From Nelumbo lutea (taxonomy: Eukaryota > Streptophyta > Magnoliopsida > Proteales > Nelumbonaceae): DNA of 64,000 nucleotides. The stretch spans positions 30,640,193-30,704,192 of the forward strand of contig JAKGHH010000005.1 of NCBI GenBank assembly GCA_022828595.1, given 5' to 3'. The notes under the pieces were generated by a model, which was not told where the DNA came from, ran no database searches, and was given only the letters and a program-made list of their open reading frames with translations. Of the stretch, positions 55,901 through 59,149 are shown piece after piece; the stretch's first letter is position 1, and each line of letters starts with the position of its first letter. The translations under genes and the position numbers were made by a program.

Positions 55901-58509
55901 ACAAAAAGGGATAAATATTGTATAACAAATAGAAGTAGTGGCAAATAGATATTATTAAAAAGTGTACTAAATAAGGGTGATTTTCTTTTGATAAATAAAA
56001 CACAAGTAAATAGATAAAATTATCAATAATAAAGAGTAAAGATCAGAATCAATGTACGAAGAATATAGTTGCACAAAGAACATATTACAGACAATATATA
56101 AAAAATTAAGAGACTATAAACAACATTAGAAATTGTTTAGAATGGTTTTTTAAGGGTAATTTAGTCAAGCTCATGTTTAAATGTATTGGAGAGTATATTT
56201 ATTATTTTTGCAATCTTGTGTATATTGCAAAGAATAGGGCTACACCCAATGGTTCTTCTATCCTCCAAAAGTCATTTTTGCATTTTTTGCAAATGGCTCT
56301 CATACCCACCCCCTCAACTTCTTTCATTGTGAAGCAAGTCCAAACGTCACTAGTTTTTCTTTTAGCTCTTGTTTCCCTAGGTTCACTAGCACCAACACTA
56401 ATGCTATAATCTGTGGACATAAGGAAAGGGCATTCATGAAGAACCGGTCATTTTAATAAATTAAAATAATAAAACATTAGAAATTAGAAGAAAAAAGAAA
56501 ATTAATTACCCCTTACCCAGTACTCAAATCCAATATCCCCACTTGATTACAATAGATGAAGCCACCTAGCCTACCAAATTTCTAACTTGAGAAACTTGAG
56601 CAAGCTTCCTTGTTGAAAGGAAGTTGAAAAGTTGAGAACTAAGATTCTAGATATCAAAGAGTAAGAGAGAGGAATTGTAGTAAGAGAGTATGAGAGAAGG
56701 ATTGTTGTTGCGATGAAAATGAGTAAAATACCCTCCTAAACTAGACGTTTATAGTTGTTGGGAAGGGTATTTTGGTCTCTTTGGAGAATTTATAAAAGTT
56801 TATTTATCACATGACTAAAATGCCCCCAAAATTAGTTGTTTATAGTTGTTAGAAGGGGAGAGGGTGGACCTTTCCAACAACTATAAACTCACATGCCGGG
56901 CCATTCCGGTCCATGCCACAGGTCGTGTCATGGCAAGCACATGGGTCATGTCAGCCTATGGACCTAAATCCCCAAGCCCAGCCAAACCTGAGAGTGTGAG
57001 TACGACACAACACTATATCACGTGGGCCATGCCATGGCCCACATCATGTCAGGCCTACCCATTTTACACCTATACTCATCACCTAGCTTCACCTTGGCAC
57101 CTAGAAAACTATGTCATGTAGGAAAGCATTCATTACATCTAATTAGCACAAAGGACAAGATTGTTTTTAGCATTAACAACTAACAAAATTCTTATGGGTC
57201 ATCTTAGTTACAAGGGAAAATGTCTCAATGTAGTCAATGCCATAGCTTTGGGTGTAACCCTTGATATAAGTATAATGTTATACCTTTCCACAAAGCCATC
57301 AAATTCATGCTTCAATGTAAAAGCCCATCTACACCTCATTGGTTCCTTACCTTTTGGTAGATTTACAAATTACCAAATCTTATTCTTAATAAGATCCTCC
57401 ATTTCACTTTTCATGACCACCTTCTACTTTGATTATAAAAGCTCTCCAAGACATTTTTGTGTATAGGAATGGAAAAAATAGCAGAAAGAAAGGTCCTAAA
57501 GGATAAAATCAAATGAGAGTAGGAAATATATTTAGAGATAGGATGTAAAGTATACCTCCCAATTCCTTTCTTTAAGCAATGGGTATGTCCATGTTTACAA
57601 GTATGTAAGGGTCAACAAAGTAGAAAATAAAAAATGGAAGGGACCTACCTAAATATAAATCAAAGGAGATTTTGGTGAGCCTTCATCAATGGCTTTCACA
57701 ACCTTCTTATCCAGCCACATTGAGTAGACTAGCAAGGAAGCCAGGGAGGAGTTGGCTGAGTGGGAGCCAAGGAATGAGTAGGAAGGGAGAGGAAGAAGTC
57801 TCTCTTCAAGTTTATCATGCACATTCTCCCCCTATAGAGTCATAGGAGGAAAGAAAGGAGTGTCTTTCATAAAAGTAATATCCCAAGTGATACTATTTAT
57901 CACTAACAAGACCATAACATTTGTAACCCATTTGAGTGGAAAAAAAAAAAAAAAACCCAAAGAAGACACTTTTAATGGCTTAAGGATCAAGTTTAGAACA
58001 GTTTAGAGTATTTGCATTCATGTCCCAAAAAACAAGAAAATAGTTAATTACTTCAAGAGTGCAATAACCAAAATATCCTCATCGTGAGCCCCAAATTGGA
58101 GTTATGGCATTTATGCCATTGGTGATATTAAAATAATCACAATAGTTATTTAGAGCATTTTGTCTTTCACTCAACCCATAAACTAGAAATCAAACAAAAT
58201 TAAAGCCATTTAAGAAAAAGCATATGGATATAGTCATAATCAAGGATATTTATAAAATAAGAAATAAGATGCACAAGCTCCTAACTTTGATACCTTCAGT
58301 TAAAAGTATTTATATCCAAACAAGTTTTCTTAGATGGGTGACACTACTGAGAATGGAGAGAGCTAACATAGTAAACAACATTTTAGTAGTGGAGTTGCTG
58401 AAGATTAACCTGTTTTTGACAAAGATAATGACTCTTCTAATGAAAGATGTTGGGTTGCAGTTGCATTTGGCTTCGAAACAAAATATTTTACTACAAAGCT
58501 AATAAACTT
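12735..58509 (-). CDS. ABA3: Molybdenum cofactor sulfurase, C-terminal eight exons (MOSC part), gene continues past 64000
   Basis: Eight minus-strand exons join into an uninterrupted 332-residue C-terminus plus stop (999 bp); all introns start GT and end AG, and all phases agree. In order: [110 protein letters not shown] and [12 protein letters not shown]. These are hallmarks of the MOSC N-terminal beta-barrel and MOSC domains of the ABA3/LOS5/FLACCA family. The enzyme is cytosolic. Its N-terminal NifS-like PLP domain takes sulfur from cysteine, and the MOSC domain holds the cofactor and passes on the terminal sulfido ligand. Targets are aldehyde oxidase (last step of abscisic acid synthesis) and xanthine dehydrogenase. 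Family members are about 820 residues, so about 490 residues lie outside the window. Seven introns span 44.8 kb and are filled with transposons. The coding part looks intact, so I infer a working gene. Confidence 0.93.
13004..13114 (-). CDS. ABA3: ABA3 exon g (MOSC cysteine motif)
   Basis: The acceptor is TTTCCTATCAG and the donor TTGAAG/GTCAGT, exactly 37 codons. It encodes [20 protein letters not shown] then [17 protein letters not shown]. The GCNRCQM segment contains the conserved MOSC cysteine linked to sulfur-carrying cofactor chemistry. The exon is short and was recognised only by motif and phase. It sits just 42 bp from the edge of the transposon nest (target duplication included). Confidence 0.95.
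13876..14038 (-). repeat. Copia-A 3' LTR (shortened)
   Basis: The minus strand follows the polypurine tract TTGAGGGGGAGT. It shares with the 5' LTR the TATA stretch (CCTATATATAC), the (TCTCT)-rich tract and the ending TTTTTTACTGCTAATA. It lacks about 75 bp present in the 5' copy. Confidence 0.8.
14055..14735 (-). pseudogene. Copia-A RNase H and RT C-terminus
   Basis: The minus-strand frame 14103-14723 reads [84 protein letters not shown] and [13 protein letters not shown]. This is standard copia RNase H. The reading continues to the polypurine tract only after a frame change near 14100. Codon drift and upstream frame changes show that it is decayed. Confidence 0.85.
14736..15341 (-). pseudogene. 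Copia-A reverse transcriptase, middle part
   Basis: Minus strand: [20 protein letters not shown] then [36 protein letters not shown] and [10 protein letters not shown]. The polymerase active-site region around 14900-15050 is scrambled by frameshifts and small deletions. The upper end is the LINE insertion point; the missing N-terminal part of RT resumes at 21459. Confidence 0.8.
15353..15833 (-). pseudogene. LINE C-terminal zf-RVT segment, downstream part
   Basis: Minus strand: [20 protein letters not shown] then [32 protein letters not shown] and [20 protein letters not shown]. This is the zinc-binding reverse-transcriptase-associated domain at the C-terminus of plant L1 ORF2. It continues from HLKSRGF at about 18310, across the inserted gypsy-type element. 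Confidence 0.85.
15834..16421 (-). repeat. Gypsy-type element, 3' LTR (588 bp)
   Basis: Aligns along its whole length with 17695-18296. Contains repeated AATAATC(C/T)TAGGAGTCAAA blocks shared by both copies. TATA-like CATATTTATAGA is present in both copies. Confidence 0.9.
16422..17200 (-). pseudogene. Acidic reading frame after gag, unknown function
   Basis: The minus-strand frame 16838-17107 encodes a strongly acidic, E/K/V-rich, probably coiled segment ([29 protein letters not shown]). It follows the gag domain in the direction of transcription. It resembles no enzyme. It may be the diverged end of gag or a spacer protein. Frames change around it. Confidence 0.5.
17200..17674 (-). pseudogene. 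Gypsy-type gag (Retrotrans_gag), frameshifted
   Basis: The minus strand reads [20 protein letters not shown] then [20 protein letters not shown] and [11 protein letters not shown], the capsid domain of Ty3/gypsy elements. After a frame change near 17310 it continues with [20 protein letters not shown] and KYIPVDF. No zinc knuckle was found. The frame change prevents a full-length product. Confidence 0.85.
17695..18296 (-). repeat. Gypsy-type element, 5' LTR (602 bp)
   Basis: Partner of 15834-16421. The sequence after its minus-strand end (AAGCTAATGTTTTATTC) is not a recognisable primer binding site, so the PBS has decayed or is unusual. Confidence 0.9.
18302..19420 (-). pseudogene. LINE reverse transcriptase C-terminal half
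   Basis: The minus-strand frame up to 19386 reads [107 protein letters not shown] and the zf-RVT start [20 protein letters not shown]. This is the typical order in plant L1 ORF2. It runs into the gypsy-type element at 18301. It was the longest frame of the LINE and is still open over about 1 kb. Confidence 0.9.
19421..19622 (-). repeat. 101-bp tandem duplication containing the RT active site
   Basis: AGCTCAAAATTTGCCAGAAT starts at 19421 and again at 19522. The copies differ at only a few positions. Each unit encodes on the minus strand [13 protein letters not shown], the YADD catalytic box of LINE RT. As 101 is not a multiple of three, the duplication also shifts the frame. Confidence 0.95.
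19623..20649 (-). pseudogene. LINE reverse transcriptase N-terminal half
   Basis: Minus-strand pieces: [20 protein letters not shown] (20423-20626), [20 protein letters not shown] and [10 protein letters not shown] (20109-20447), then [38 protein letters not shown] and [17 protein letters not shown] (19651-20088). These are the fingers and palm motifs of plant L1 RT, where DIKKAYD is usual. Frame changes occur between pieces. Confidence 0.88.
20650..21447 (-). pseudogene. LINE endonuclease, C-terminal half
   Basis: Minus strand: [17 protein letters not shown] (about 21140), then [16 protein letters not shown] and [13 protein letters not shown], then [14 protein letters not shown] and SDHKP-like blocks are the late motifs of the apurinic endonuclease domain of L1 ORF2; the D of SDH is kept, preceded here by P. 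The earlier catalytic motifs are missing because of 5' truncation at 21447. Confidence 0.8.
21459..22756 (-). pseudogene. Copia-A protease, connector and RT N-terminus
   Basis: Minus strand: protease with [12 protein letters not shown] (22327-22647, active-site DSG kept); the connector [14 protein letters not shown] (21968); and [20 protein letters not shown] with EINALHKKG (21503-21799) before the RT block [17 protein letters not shown] at 21459-21505. Between 22020 and 22327 the pre-integrase and the integrase core are largely missing or scrambled. Copia-B is inserted at the upper end. Confidence 0.8.
22757..23027 (+). repeat. Copia-B 5' LTR (271 bp)
   Basis: Starts TGTTGTTTCGG and ends CAGCAAACA. 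Contains TATA-like CTTATATATAATAG at about 22923 and a (CTT)n run near its end. Confidence 0.95.
23028..23039 (+). promoter_or_regulatory. Copia-B primer binding site
   Basis: TGGTATCAGAGC directly after the LTR. It is complementary to the 3' end of initiator tRNA-Met, the usual copia primer. Confidence 0.9.
23604..24605 (+). pseudogene. Copia-B gag, one frameshift
   Basis: ATG at 23604 ([10 protein letters not shown]). [18 protein letters not shown] and [19 protein letters not shown] give the gag start. The frame is lost near 23950 (YGRK) and resumes at about 23990 ([55 protein letters not shown]). A zinc knuckle [14 protein letters not shown] follows (CX2CX4HX4C). A TGA at 24603-24605 ends the frame before protease. 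Confidence 0.9.
24606..25902 (+). pseudogene. Copia-B protease and integrase, frameshifted
   Basis: Protease has [11 protein letters not shown], where the family has DSGA, so the active-site serine is replaced. Then come the zinc-binding [17 protein letters not shown] and [13 protein letters not shown] frameshift near 25300 leads to the integrase core [40 protein letters not shown] and [19 protein letters not shown] further frameshift near 25840 separates the C-terminal part ([14 protein letters not shown] reading to about 26020). Confidence 0.9.
26066..28018 (+). pseudogene. Copia-B reverse transcriptase and RNase H, with stops
   Basis: [40 protein letters not shown] and [20 protein letters not shown] are read to a TAG at 26816-26818 in place of the glutamine before [12 protein letters not shown]. 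The polymerase box is [12 protein letters not shown] at about 27062, where the second aspartate of YVDD has become asparagine, which abolishes catalysis. A stop lies at 27316. RNase H follows at 27365-27931 ([53 protein letters not shown]), then a stop at 27929-27931 and the tail ADVLTKG. Confidence 0.92.
28031..28287 (+). repeat. Copia-B 3' LTR (257 bp)
   Basis: Follows the polypurine tract TTGAGGGGGAG. Starts TGTTGGTTCGG and ends CAGCAAACA. Confidence 0.95.
28293..28417 (-). pseudogene. Copia-A gag C-terminal piece between two insertions
   Basis: The minus strand reads [11 protein letters not shown], the sequence after a copia zinc knuckle. It is stranded between Copia-B and the hAT-type MITE. 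Confidence 0.65.
28426..29330. mobile_element. hAT-type MITE, 905 bp, with perfect 8-bp target duplication
   Basis: The left end is CATAGTTTTCAAGGCGCC and the right end, reverse-complemented, CATAGTTGTCAAGGTGACG. Both are continued by (G)CCTAGGCG-type blocks. CATGTGAC flanks it on both sides (28418-28425, 29331-29338). An 8-bp duplication with short inverted termini is the hAT signature. It has no transposase. A second MITE (28841-29079) lies inside. Confidence 0.92.
28841..29079. mobile_element. Second hAT-type MITE, 239 bp, nested in the first
   Basis: The left end is CAAGGATCAAAATTTTGATAC and the right end, reverse-complemented, CATGGTTCAAAGTATCGATAC, matching at 16 of 21 positions. Flanks GGTTCAAT at 28833-28840 and 29080-29087 are identical 8-bp duplications. 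It contains internal CGATACACC-type inverted blocks and a (TA)n run at about 28952-28978. Confidence 0.88.
29339..30000 (-). pseudogene. Copia-A gag, many stops
   Basis: The minus strand reads [20 protein letters not shown] then [20 protein letters not shown] and, after frame changes, [15 protein letters not shown] and [11 protein letters not shown] text: a UBN2-type gag. Stops and frame changes occur throughout. Confidence 0.75.
30473..30483 (-). promoter_or_regulatory. Copia-A primer binding site
   Basis: Minus strand TGGTATCAGAG, directly next to the LTR end. Complementary to initiator tRNA-Met. Confidence 0.85.
30484..30723 (-). repeat. Copia-A 5' LTR (240 bp)
   Basis: Minus strand starts TGTTAGAATAGTTAATTTC and ends ACTGCTAATA. 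TATA-like CCTATATATACG is inside, followed by a CT-rich leader. Confidence 0.88.
30963..31610 (-). other. Original part of the 18.5-kb ABA3 intron
   Basis: AT-rich unique sequence between exon f and the transposon nest. It starts with the donor GTAAAT at 31610. No feature recognised. Confidence 0.6.
31611..31747 (-). CDS. ABA3: ABA3 exon f (MOSC domain, middle)
   Basis: The acceptor is GTGATGGCAG and the donor TTTACA/GTAAAT. It encodes [20 protein letters not shown] then [20 protein letters not shown] and NKCFT. RFRPNL(V/I)(I/V)SG is the diagnostic MOSC motif. The exon ends in phase 0 and continues 18.5 kb away with SLGGCNRC. Confidence 0.95.
31748..32607 (-). other. ABA3 intron between exons e and f (860 bp)
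   Basis: AT-rich, with donor GTATGT and acceptor GATGGCAG. No repeat or gene recognised. Confidence 0.7.
32608..32837 (-). CDS. ABA3: ABA3 exon e (MOSC domain, first part)
   Basis: The acceptor is GTTATTTTAACAG and the donor GATAA/GTATGT. It encodes [50 protein letters not shown] and [14 protein letters not shown], the core of the MOSC domain. From memory of the family, the residue after NAI is normally glycine and here is cysteine. The rest is typical. Confidence 0.95.
32838..34354 (-). other. Distal part of the 10.6-kb ABA3 intron, no recognised gene
   Basis: Short open stretches near 33390-33585 and 33682-33966 resemble no family I know and have stops around them. The higher G+C of 33330-33850 suggests an old unclassified repeat. 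Confidence 0.5.
34355..34724 (-). repeat. Copia-I 3' LTR (left limit approximate)
   Basis: The minus strand follows the polypurine tract GATAGGGGGAG and starts TGTAGAGAACACTGATG. TATA-like CCTATAAATACT is at about 34525, followed by a CT-rich leader. Confidence 0.6.
34728..36200 (-). pseudogene. Copia-I reverse transcriptase and RNase H
   Basis: Minus strand: [89 protein letters not shown] (intact YVDD box, about 35660) and [20 protein letters not shown]. RNase H follows ([36 protein letters not shown]). Breaks are a frameshift near 35890, one near 35410, a stop near 35060 and a TGA at 34870-34872 where the family has arginine (IEVD-HF). Confidence 0.88.
36451..37552 (-). pseudogene. Copia-I integrase
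   Basis: Minus strand: [19 protein letters not shown] (zinc motif), [67 protein letters not shown] and [17 protein letters not shown]35E residues appear kept, although NG-E is altered to AKGY. The C-terminal part ([24 protein letters not shown]) is in other frames. Confidence 0.85.
37428..38315 (-). pseudogene. Copia-I gag/protease frame with internal gag deletion (295 codons, still open)
   Basis: The gag start [15 protein letters not shown] is joined directly to [16 protein letters not shown], skipping roughly 150 residues of the capsid domain. Then come the zinc knuckle [14 protein letters not shown] and protease with an intact DSGASDHMT. The frame stays open through the deletion, up to SYFV. 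The fusion would give a protein with nucleic-acid-binding and protease parts but no capsid. It overlaps the integrase frame at the end. Whether it is ever made is unknown. Confidence 0.8.
38824..38834 (-). promoter_or_regulatory. Copia-I primer binding site
   Basis: Minus strand TGGTATCAGAG next to the LTR end TCACA. Initiator tRNA-Met type. Confidence 0.85.
38835..39105 (-). repeat. Copia-I 5' LTR (271 bp)
   Basis: Minus strand TGTTAGAATCGACAG to ATCATTCACA. Followed by the PBS. CT-rich leader at the 3' end. Confidence 0.8.
39377..40125 (-). mobile_element. RTE-type LINE, 3' fragment
   Basis: The minus-strand frame 39771-40058 reads [40 protein letters not shown] and [20 protein letters not shown]. 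This C-terminal RT block (RP-(M/I)LYG-E-CWA) is typical of plant RTE elements. Downstream the reading continues through [11 protein letters not shown]. The element ends in a (GAT)n tail on the minus strand at 39377-39393, the usual RTE 3' end. It is 5'-truncated. Confidence 0.82.
40711..41310. mobile_element. MITE-like repeat rich in GGAGGCATATGCC blocks
   Basis: TTTTTAAAACATGG at the left and GCTGGAGGCATATGC (reverse-complemented) at the right face each other as degenerate inverted ends, with many GCCTC/GAGGC blocks inside. No clear target duplication could be read, so the class is uncertain. Confidence 0.45.
41311..41693. other. Unclassified repeat-like sequence
   Basis: An open minus-strand stretch (41494-41769) has no recognisable domain. 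It directly borders a truncated LINE. Confidence 0.35.
41694..42960 (+). mobile_element. L1-type LINE, 5'-truncated 3' end with poly(A)
   Basis: Plus strand: [51 protein letters not shown] and [12 protein letters not shown], then the zf-RVT region ([20 protein letters not shown] at 42470, HSFLHCSF). It ends with AATAAAATTACC and a poly(A) run at 42948-42960. This is the ORF2 C-terminus of a plant L1. Several stops and frame changes are present. I could not read a target duplication. Confidence 0.85.
43392..43540 (-). CDS. ABA3: ABA3 exon d
   Basis: The acceptor is GAATGTACAG and the donor CCCAAAG/GTTTAC. It encodes [20 protein letters not shown] then [20 protein letters not shown] and KEEMVLHAQ plus two bases. 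KKVPEM across the junction with exon c is a standard family sequence. Confidence 0.95.
43541..45140 (-). other. ABA3 intron between exons c and d (1600 bp)
   Basis: AT-rich with no recognisable transposon. A 75-codon minus-strand open stretch at 44585-44812 has no family resemblance and no splice context. Confidence 0.6.
45141..45205 (-). CDS. ABA3: ABA3 exon c
   Basis: The acceptor is ATGATTGAGCAG and the donor AAGAAG/GTTAAC. This 65-bp exon encodes [20 protein letters not shown] and KK, matching the MOSC_N barrel. Its first two bases complete the glycine codon begun in exon b. It is isolated between a 10.3-kb and a 1.6-kb intron. Confidence 0.93.
45707..46025 (-). repeat. Copia-C 3' LTR
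   Basis: The minus strand follows the polypurine tract CTTGAGGGGGAG and starts TGTAGAGAAGATGGGCC. It aligns with 54456-54802 except for about 28 bp missing here (the AAAGGCCCTTAACTAGG segment). Confidence 0.9.
46026..46685 (-). pseudogene. Copia-C RNase H
   Basis: Minus strand: [60 protein letters not shown] and IVSWRSK, then after frame changes the [20 protein letters not shown] and HIEVDRHFI text. A TGA lies at 46179-46181 where arginine is usual. The open frame at 46313-46762 begins with residues that come from Copia-D LTR read backwards, so its apparent start is artificial. Confidence 0.85.
46691..46981 (+). repeat. Copia-D 5' LTR (291 bp)
   Basis: TGTTAGCGTAGGGG to CTGAATTATAACA. CT-rich leader near its end. 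Confidence 0.96.
46982..46993 (+). promoter_or_regulatory. Copia-D primer binding site
   Basis: TGGTATCAGAGC adjacent to the LTR. Initiator tRNA-Met type. Confidence 0.92.
47696..50028 (+). pseudogene. Copia-D gag, protease and integrase (long open part)
   Basis: First in-frame ATG at 47696 ([20 protein letters not shown]). The gag UBN2 region runs [20 protein letters not shown] to ARLRRISIG. An RG-rich stretch ([17 protein letters not shown]) precedes the zinc knuckle [14 protein letters not shown] at about 48549. Protease has [12 protein letters not shown], with phenylalanine in place of the active-site serine. Then come the zinc-binding [16 protein letters not shown] and [10 protein letters not shown], and the integrase core [48 protein letters not shown] and [18 protein letters not shown] frameshift near 49890 ends the proper reading ([10 protein letters not shown]). 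Confidence 0.92.
50029..51945 (+). pseudogene. Copia-D reverse transcriptase and RNase H, three breaks
   Basis: [13 protein letters not shown] and a proline-rich linker lead to [22 protein letters not shown] and [12 protein letters not shown]. About 20 bp are missing at 50735 (SLAA, then [19 protein letters not shown]). The active-site box [13 protein letters not shown] (about 50990) is intact. A frameshift follows near 51030, and a TGA at 51280-51282 before LVGKLNYLT. RNase H (51286-51945) is complete: [65 protein letters not shown] and WADLFTKGL. The polypurine tract TTGAGGGGGAG follows. Confidence 0.92.
51953..52239 (+). repeat. Copia-D 3' LTR (287 bp)
   Basis: TGTTAGCGTAGGGG to CTGAATTATATCA. 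Nearly identical to the 5' copy. Confidence 0.96.
52245..53855 (-). pseudogene. Copia-C integrase end and reverse transcriptase
   Basis: Minus strand: [20 protein letters not shown] and [20 protein letters not shown] (integrase C-terminus), SMDVTF connector text, [72 protein letters not shown] and [18 protein letters not shown]. The polymerase box reads YVND, so the first catalytic aspartate is lost. Several frame changes occur. Nothing N-terminal of the integrase end survives. Confidence 0.87.
53856..54444 (-). other. Copia-C leader and deletion junction
   Basis: Between the integrase fragment and the PBS there is only non-coding sequence, where about 2.5 kb of gag, protease and integrase would be expected. 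The segment TTCTAGA(T/C)GGCATAC occurs twice (53831 and 53870), close to the deletion junction. Confidence 0.55.
54445..54455 (-). promoter_or_regulatory. Copia-C primer binding site
   Basis: Minus strand TGGTATCAGAG next to the LTR. Initiator tRNA-Met type. Confidence 0.85.
54456..54802 (-). repeat. Copia-C 5' LTR (347 bp)
   Basis: Minus strand TGTAGAGAAGATGGGCTG to CTGTTTTTCTTCT. Its end is not the usual CA. Confidence 0.9.
55280..55483 (+). other. Nuclear plastid insertion (NUPT): degenerate 16S rRNA fragment
   Basis: The sequence reads as the 3' third of bacterial/plastid 16S rRNA: CCCCAGTAGTCCTAGCC, GGCCTGGGGAGTACGTTC, AAAGGAATTGATGGGGGCC, GTGGAGCATGTGGTTTAATTC and GAGCCTTACTAGGGTTTGACA. 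These match the universally conserved 780-1000 region, and GAGTACGTTC with ATGCAAAGC-AAG point to a plastid rather than mitochondrial source. Most CG pairs of the conserved sequence are TG or CA here (TAGCCATAAACAATGG, TTCAATGCAAAG), the mark of long methylation in nuclear DNA. It is not a working rRNA gene. Confidence 0.9.
55500..55583 (-). CDS. ABA3: ABA3 exon b (start of the MOSC N-terminal barrel)
   Basis: The acceptor is CTCAACTGTAG and the donor TCTG/GTATGC. It encodes [19 protein letters not shown] and DSWPLSNS, the canonical first strands of MOSC_N ([10 protein letters not shown] is a family signature). Entering phase 2 bases, leaving phase 1 base. The donor lies only 16 bp from an inserted plastid rRNA fragment. 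Confidence 0.93.
55584..56170 (-). other. ABA3 intron upstream of exon b, AT-rich part
   Basis: No gene or recognisable repeat, apart from a short duplicated AATAACCTAAGAGATAAACA at about 55817 and 55866. Confidence 0.55.
56173..57072 (-). mobile_element. 5' end of an autonomous hAT-type transposon, truncated
   Basis: The minus strand begins TAGGTGTAAAATGGGTAGGC at 57072, followed by about 200 bp of GGCCATGGC-type palindromic blocks, then a leader and a BED-finger transposase start. This layout, subterminal GC palindromes before a BED transposase, is common in plant hAT elements. The rest of the transposase and the other end are missing. Confidence 0.6.
56202..56420 (-). pseudogene. hAT transposase N-terminus with truncated BED zinc finger
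   Basis: Minus strand: [20 protein letters not shown] then [20 protein letters not shown]. The W, F and CXXC of a BED-type finger are recognisable, preceded by the basic stretch usual for these transposases. The second half of the finger (histidine pair) and the catalytic domain are absent. The reading stops in sequence rich in stops near 56200. Confidence 0.65.
57130..58100 (-). mobile_element. Copia-H: fragment covering integrase end to RT start
   Basis: Minus strand: [40 protein letters not shown] and [19 protein letters not shown]; after more than 300 bp of connector, LIKNKIW and [19 protein letters not shown], then DGFVERYN. No LTR or other domain is attached. Many stops. Confidence 0.75.
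58101..58409 (-). other. ABA3 intron next to exon a
   Basis: AT-rich. Starts with the donor GTTAAT. No feature seen. Confidence 0.55.
58410..58509 (-). CDS. ABA3: ABA3 exon a (linker after the NifS-like domain)
   Basis: The acceptor TTGATATGCAG precedes AAG TTT ATT. The exon encodes [20 protein letters not shown] and a serine/leucine-rich tail ending LSLSKT, plus one base. The donor is ACAG/GTTAAT. The single leftover G joins with GT of the next exon to give glycine. KFI-FVV-FV is the usual end of the aminotransferase-like part, after the conserved FGYMST region, which is expected further upstream. Support comes from splice sites, phase and family position; the linker sequence itself is poorly conserved. 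Confidence 0.8.
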
Positions 58510-58639
58510 CTGCATATCAAGCATCAATGGAAAAGTTAGTAACAATAATAAGTTATCTTTCTTATACAATAGAATGCATAAACTACAAGACATATGTGAC
58601 CTTTAACGAATTAACAACAACAACAACAATAATAATAAT

Positions 58640-58815
58640 AATTGTTTAACAAGAAGAAGAAAAGACAAGAAGAGAAGAAAAAAAATGTGAGAGAGACCAA
58701 AAAAGTCAACTGACAGCTCTAGCTATTCTCATTATATATTATGGTGACCGTACATAACTTAAAAAGAACAAAAAGACTAAAATACCCCAGTGGCACATAT
58801 TACATCACTCCCCTC
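58640..58815 (-). repeat. Copia-G: 3' LTR fragment
   Basis: The minus strand after the polypurine tract AACTTGAGGGGAG starts TGATGTAATATGTGCC. It is preceded by the RNase H end CDKLDMTDIYAPT (58816-58860). (AAC)n and (AAT)n microsatellites lie just left of it (58609-58645). The left limit is approximate. Copia-E interrupts the coding part at about 58876. Confidence 0.65.
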
Positions 58816-58875
58816 AAGTTGGGGCATAGATGTCAGTCATGTCCAACTTGTCGCAAAGATCATAATGTCAATAAA

Positions 58876-59131
58876 ATGAGTAGTAGAGAGTCTAGAACCA
58901 GGTTTCAAGGGTGTCGAAGAATGAATCCAACCCCCACCCACAAAGAGCCTTTATTATATTATGAATATTTACAAGTAAGCCCACATGAGCTTAAAGAATT
59001 TACGAGAAAGCCTTTATAGGCCAAAAGGATTACAAGAAAAATCCCTTATAGGGATGAAAGAGAAAAATAAAGTAATAAAAGATACAATGCAGCGAGGGAT
59101 ACAATATTAGAATACATCAAAATGCTCCACA
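58876..59131 (-). repeat. Copia-E 3' LTR (left limit approximate)
   Basis: The minus strand follows the polypurine tract GGTTTGAGGGGGAG and starts TGTGGAGCATTTTGATG. No second copy in the window. Confidence 0.6.
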
Positions 59132-59149
59132 CTCCCCCTCAAACCGATG

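Noticed and set aside
56846..57121. A 91-residue plus-strand frame rich in histidine and threonine
   Set aside because: Falls on the palindromic GC blocks at the hAT terminus; base composition explains the open frame.
58224..58502. A plus-strand 92-residue frame
   Set aside because: It is the opposite strand of ABA3 exon a and its flanks, with no domain of its own.
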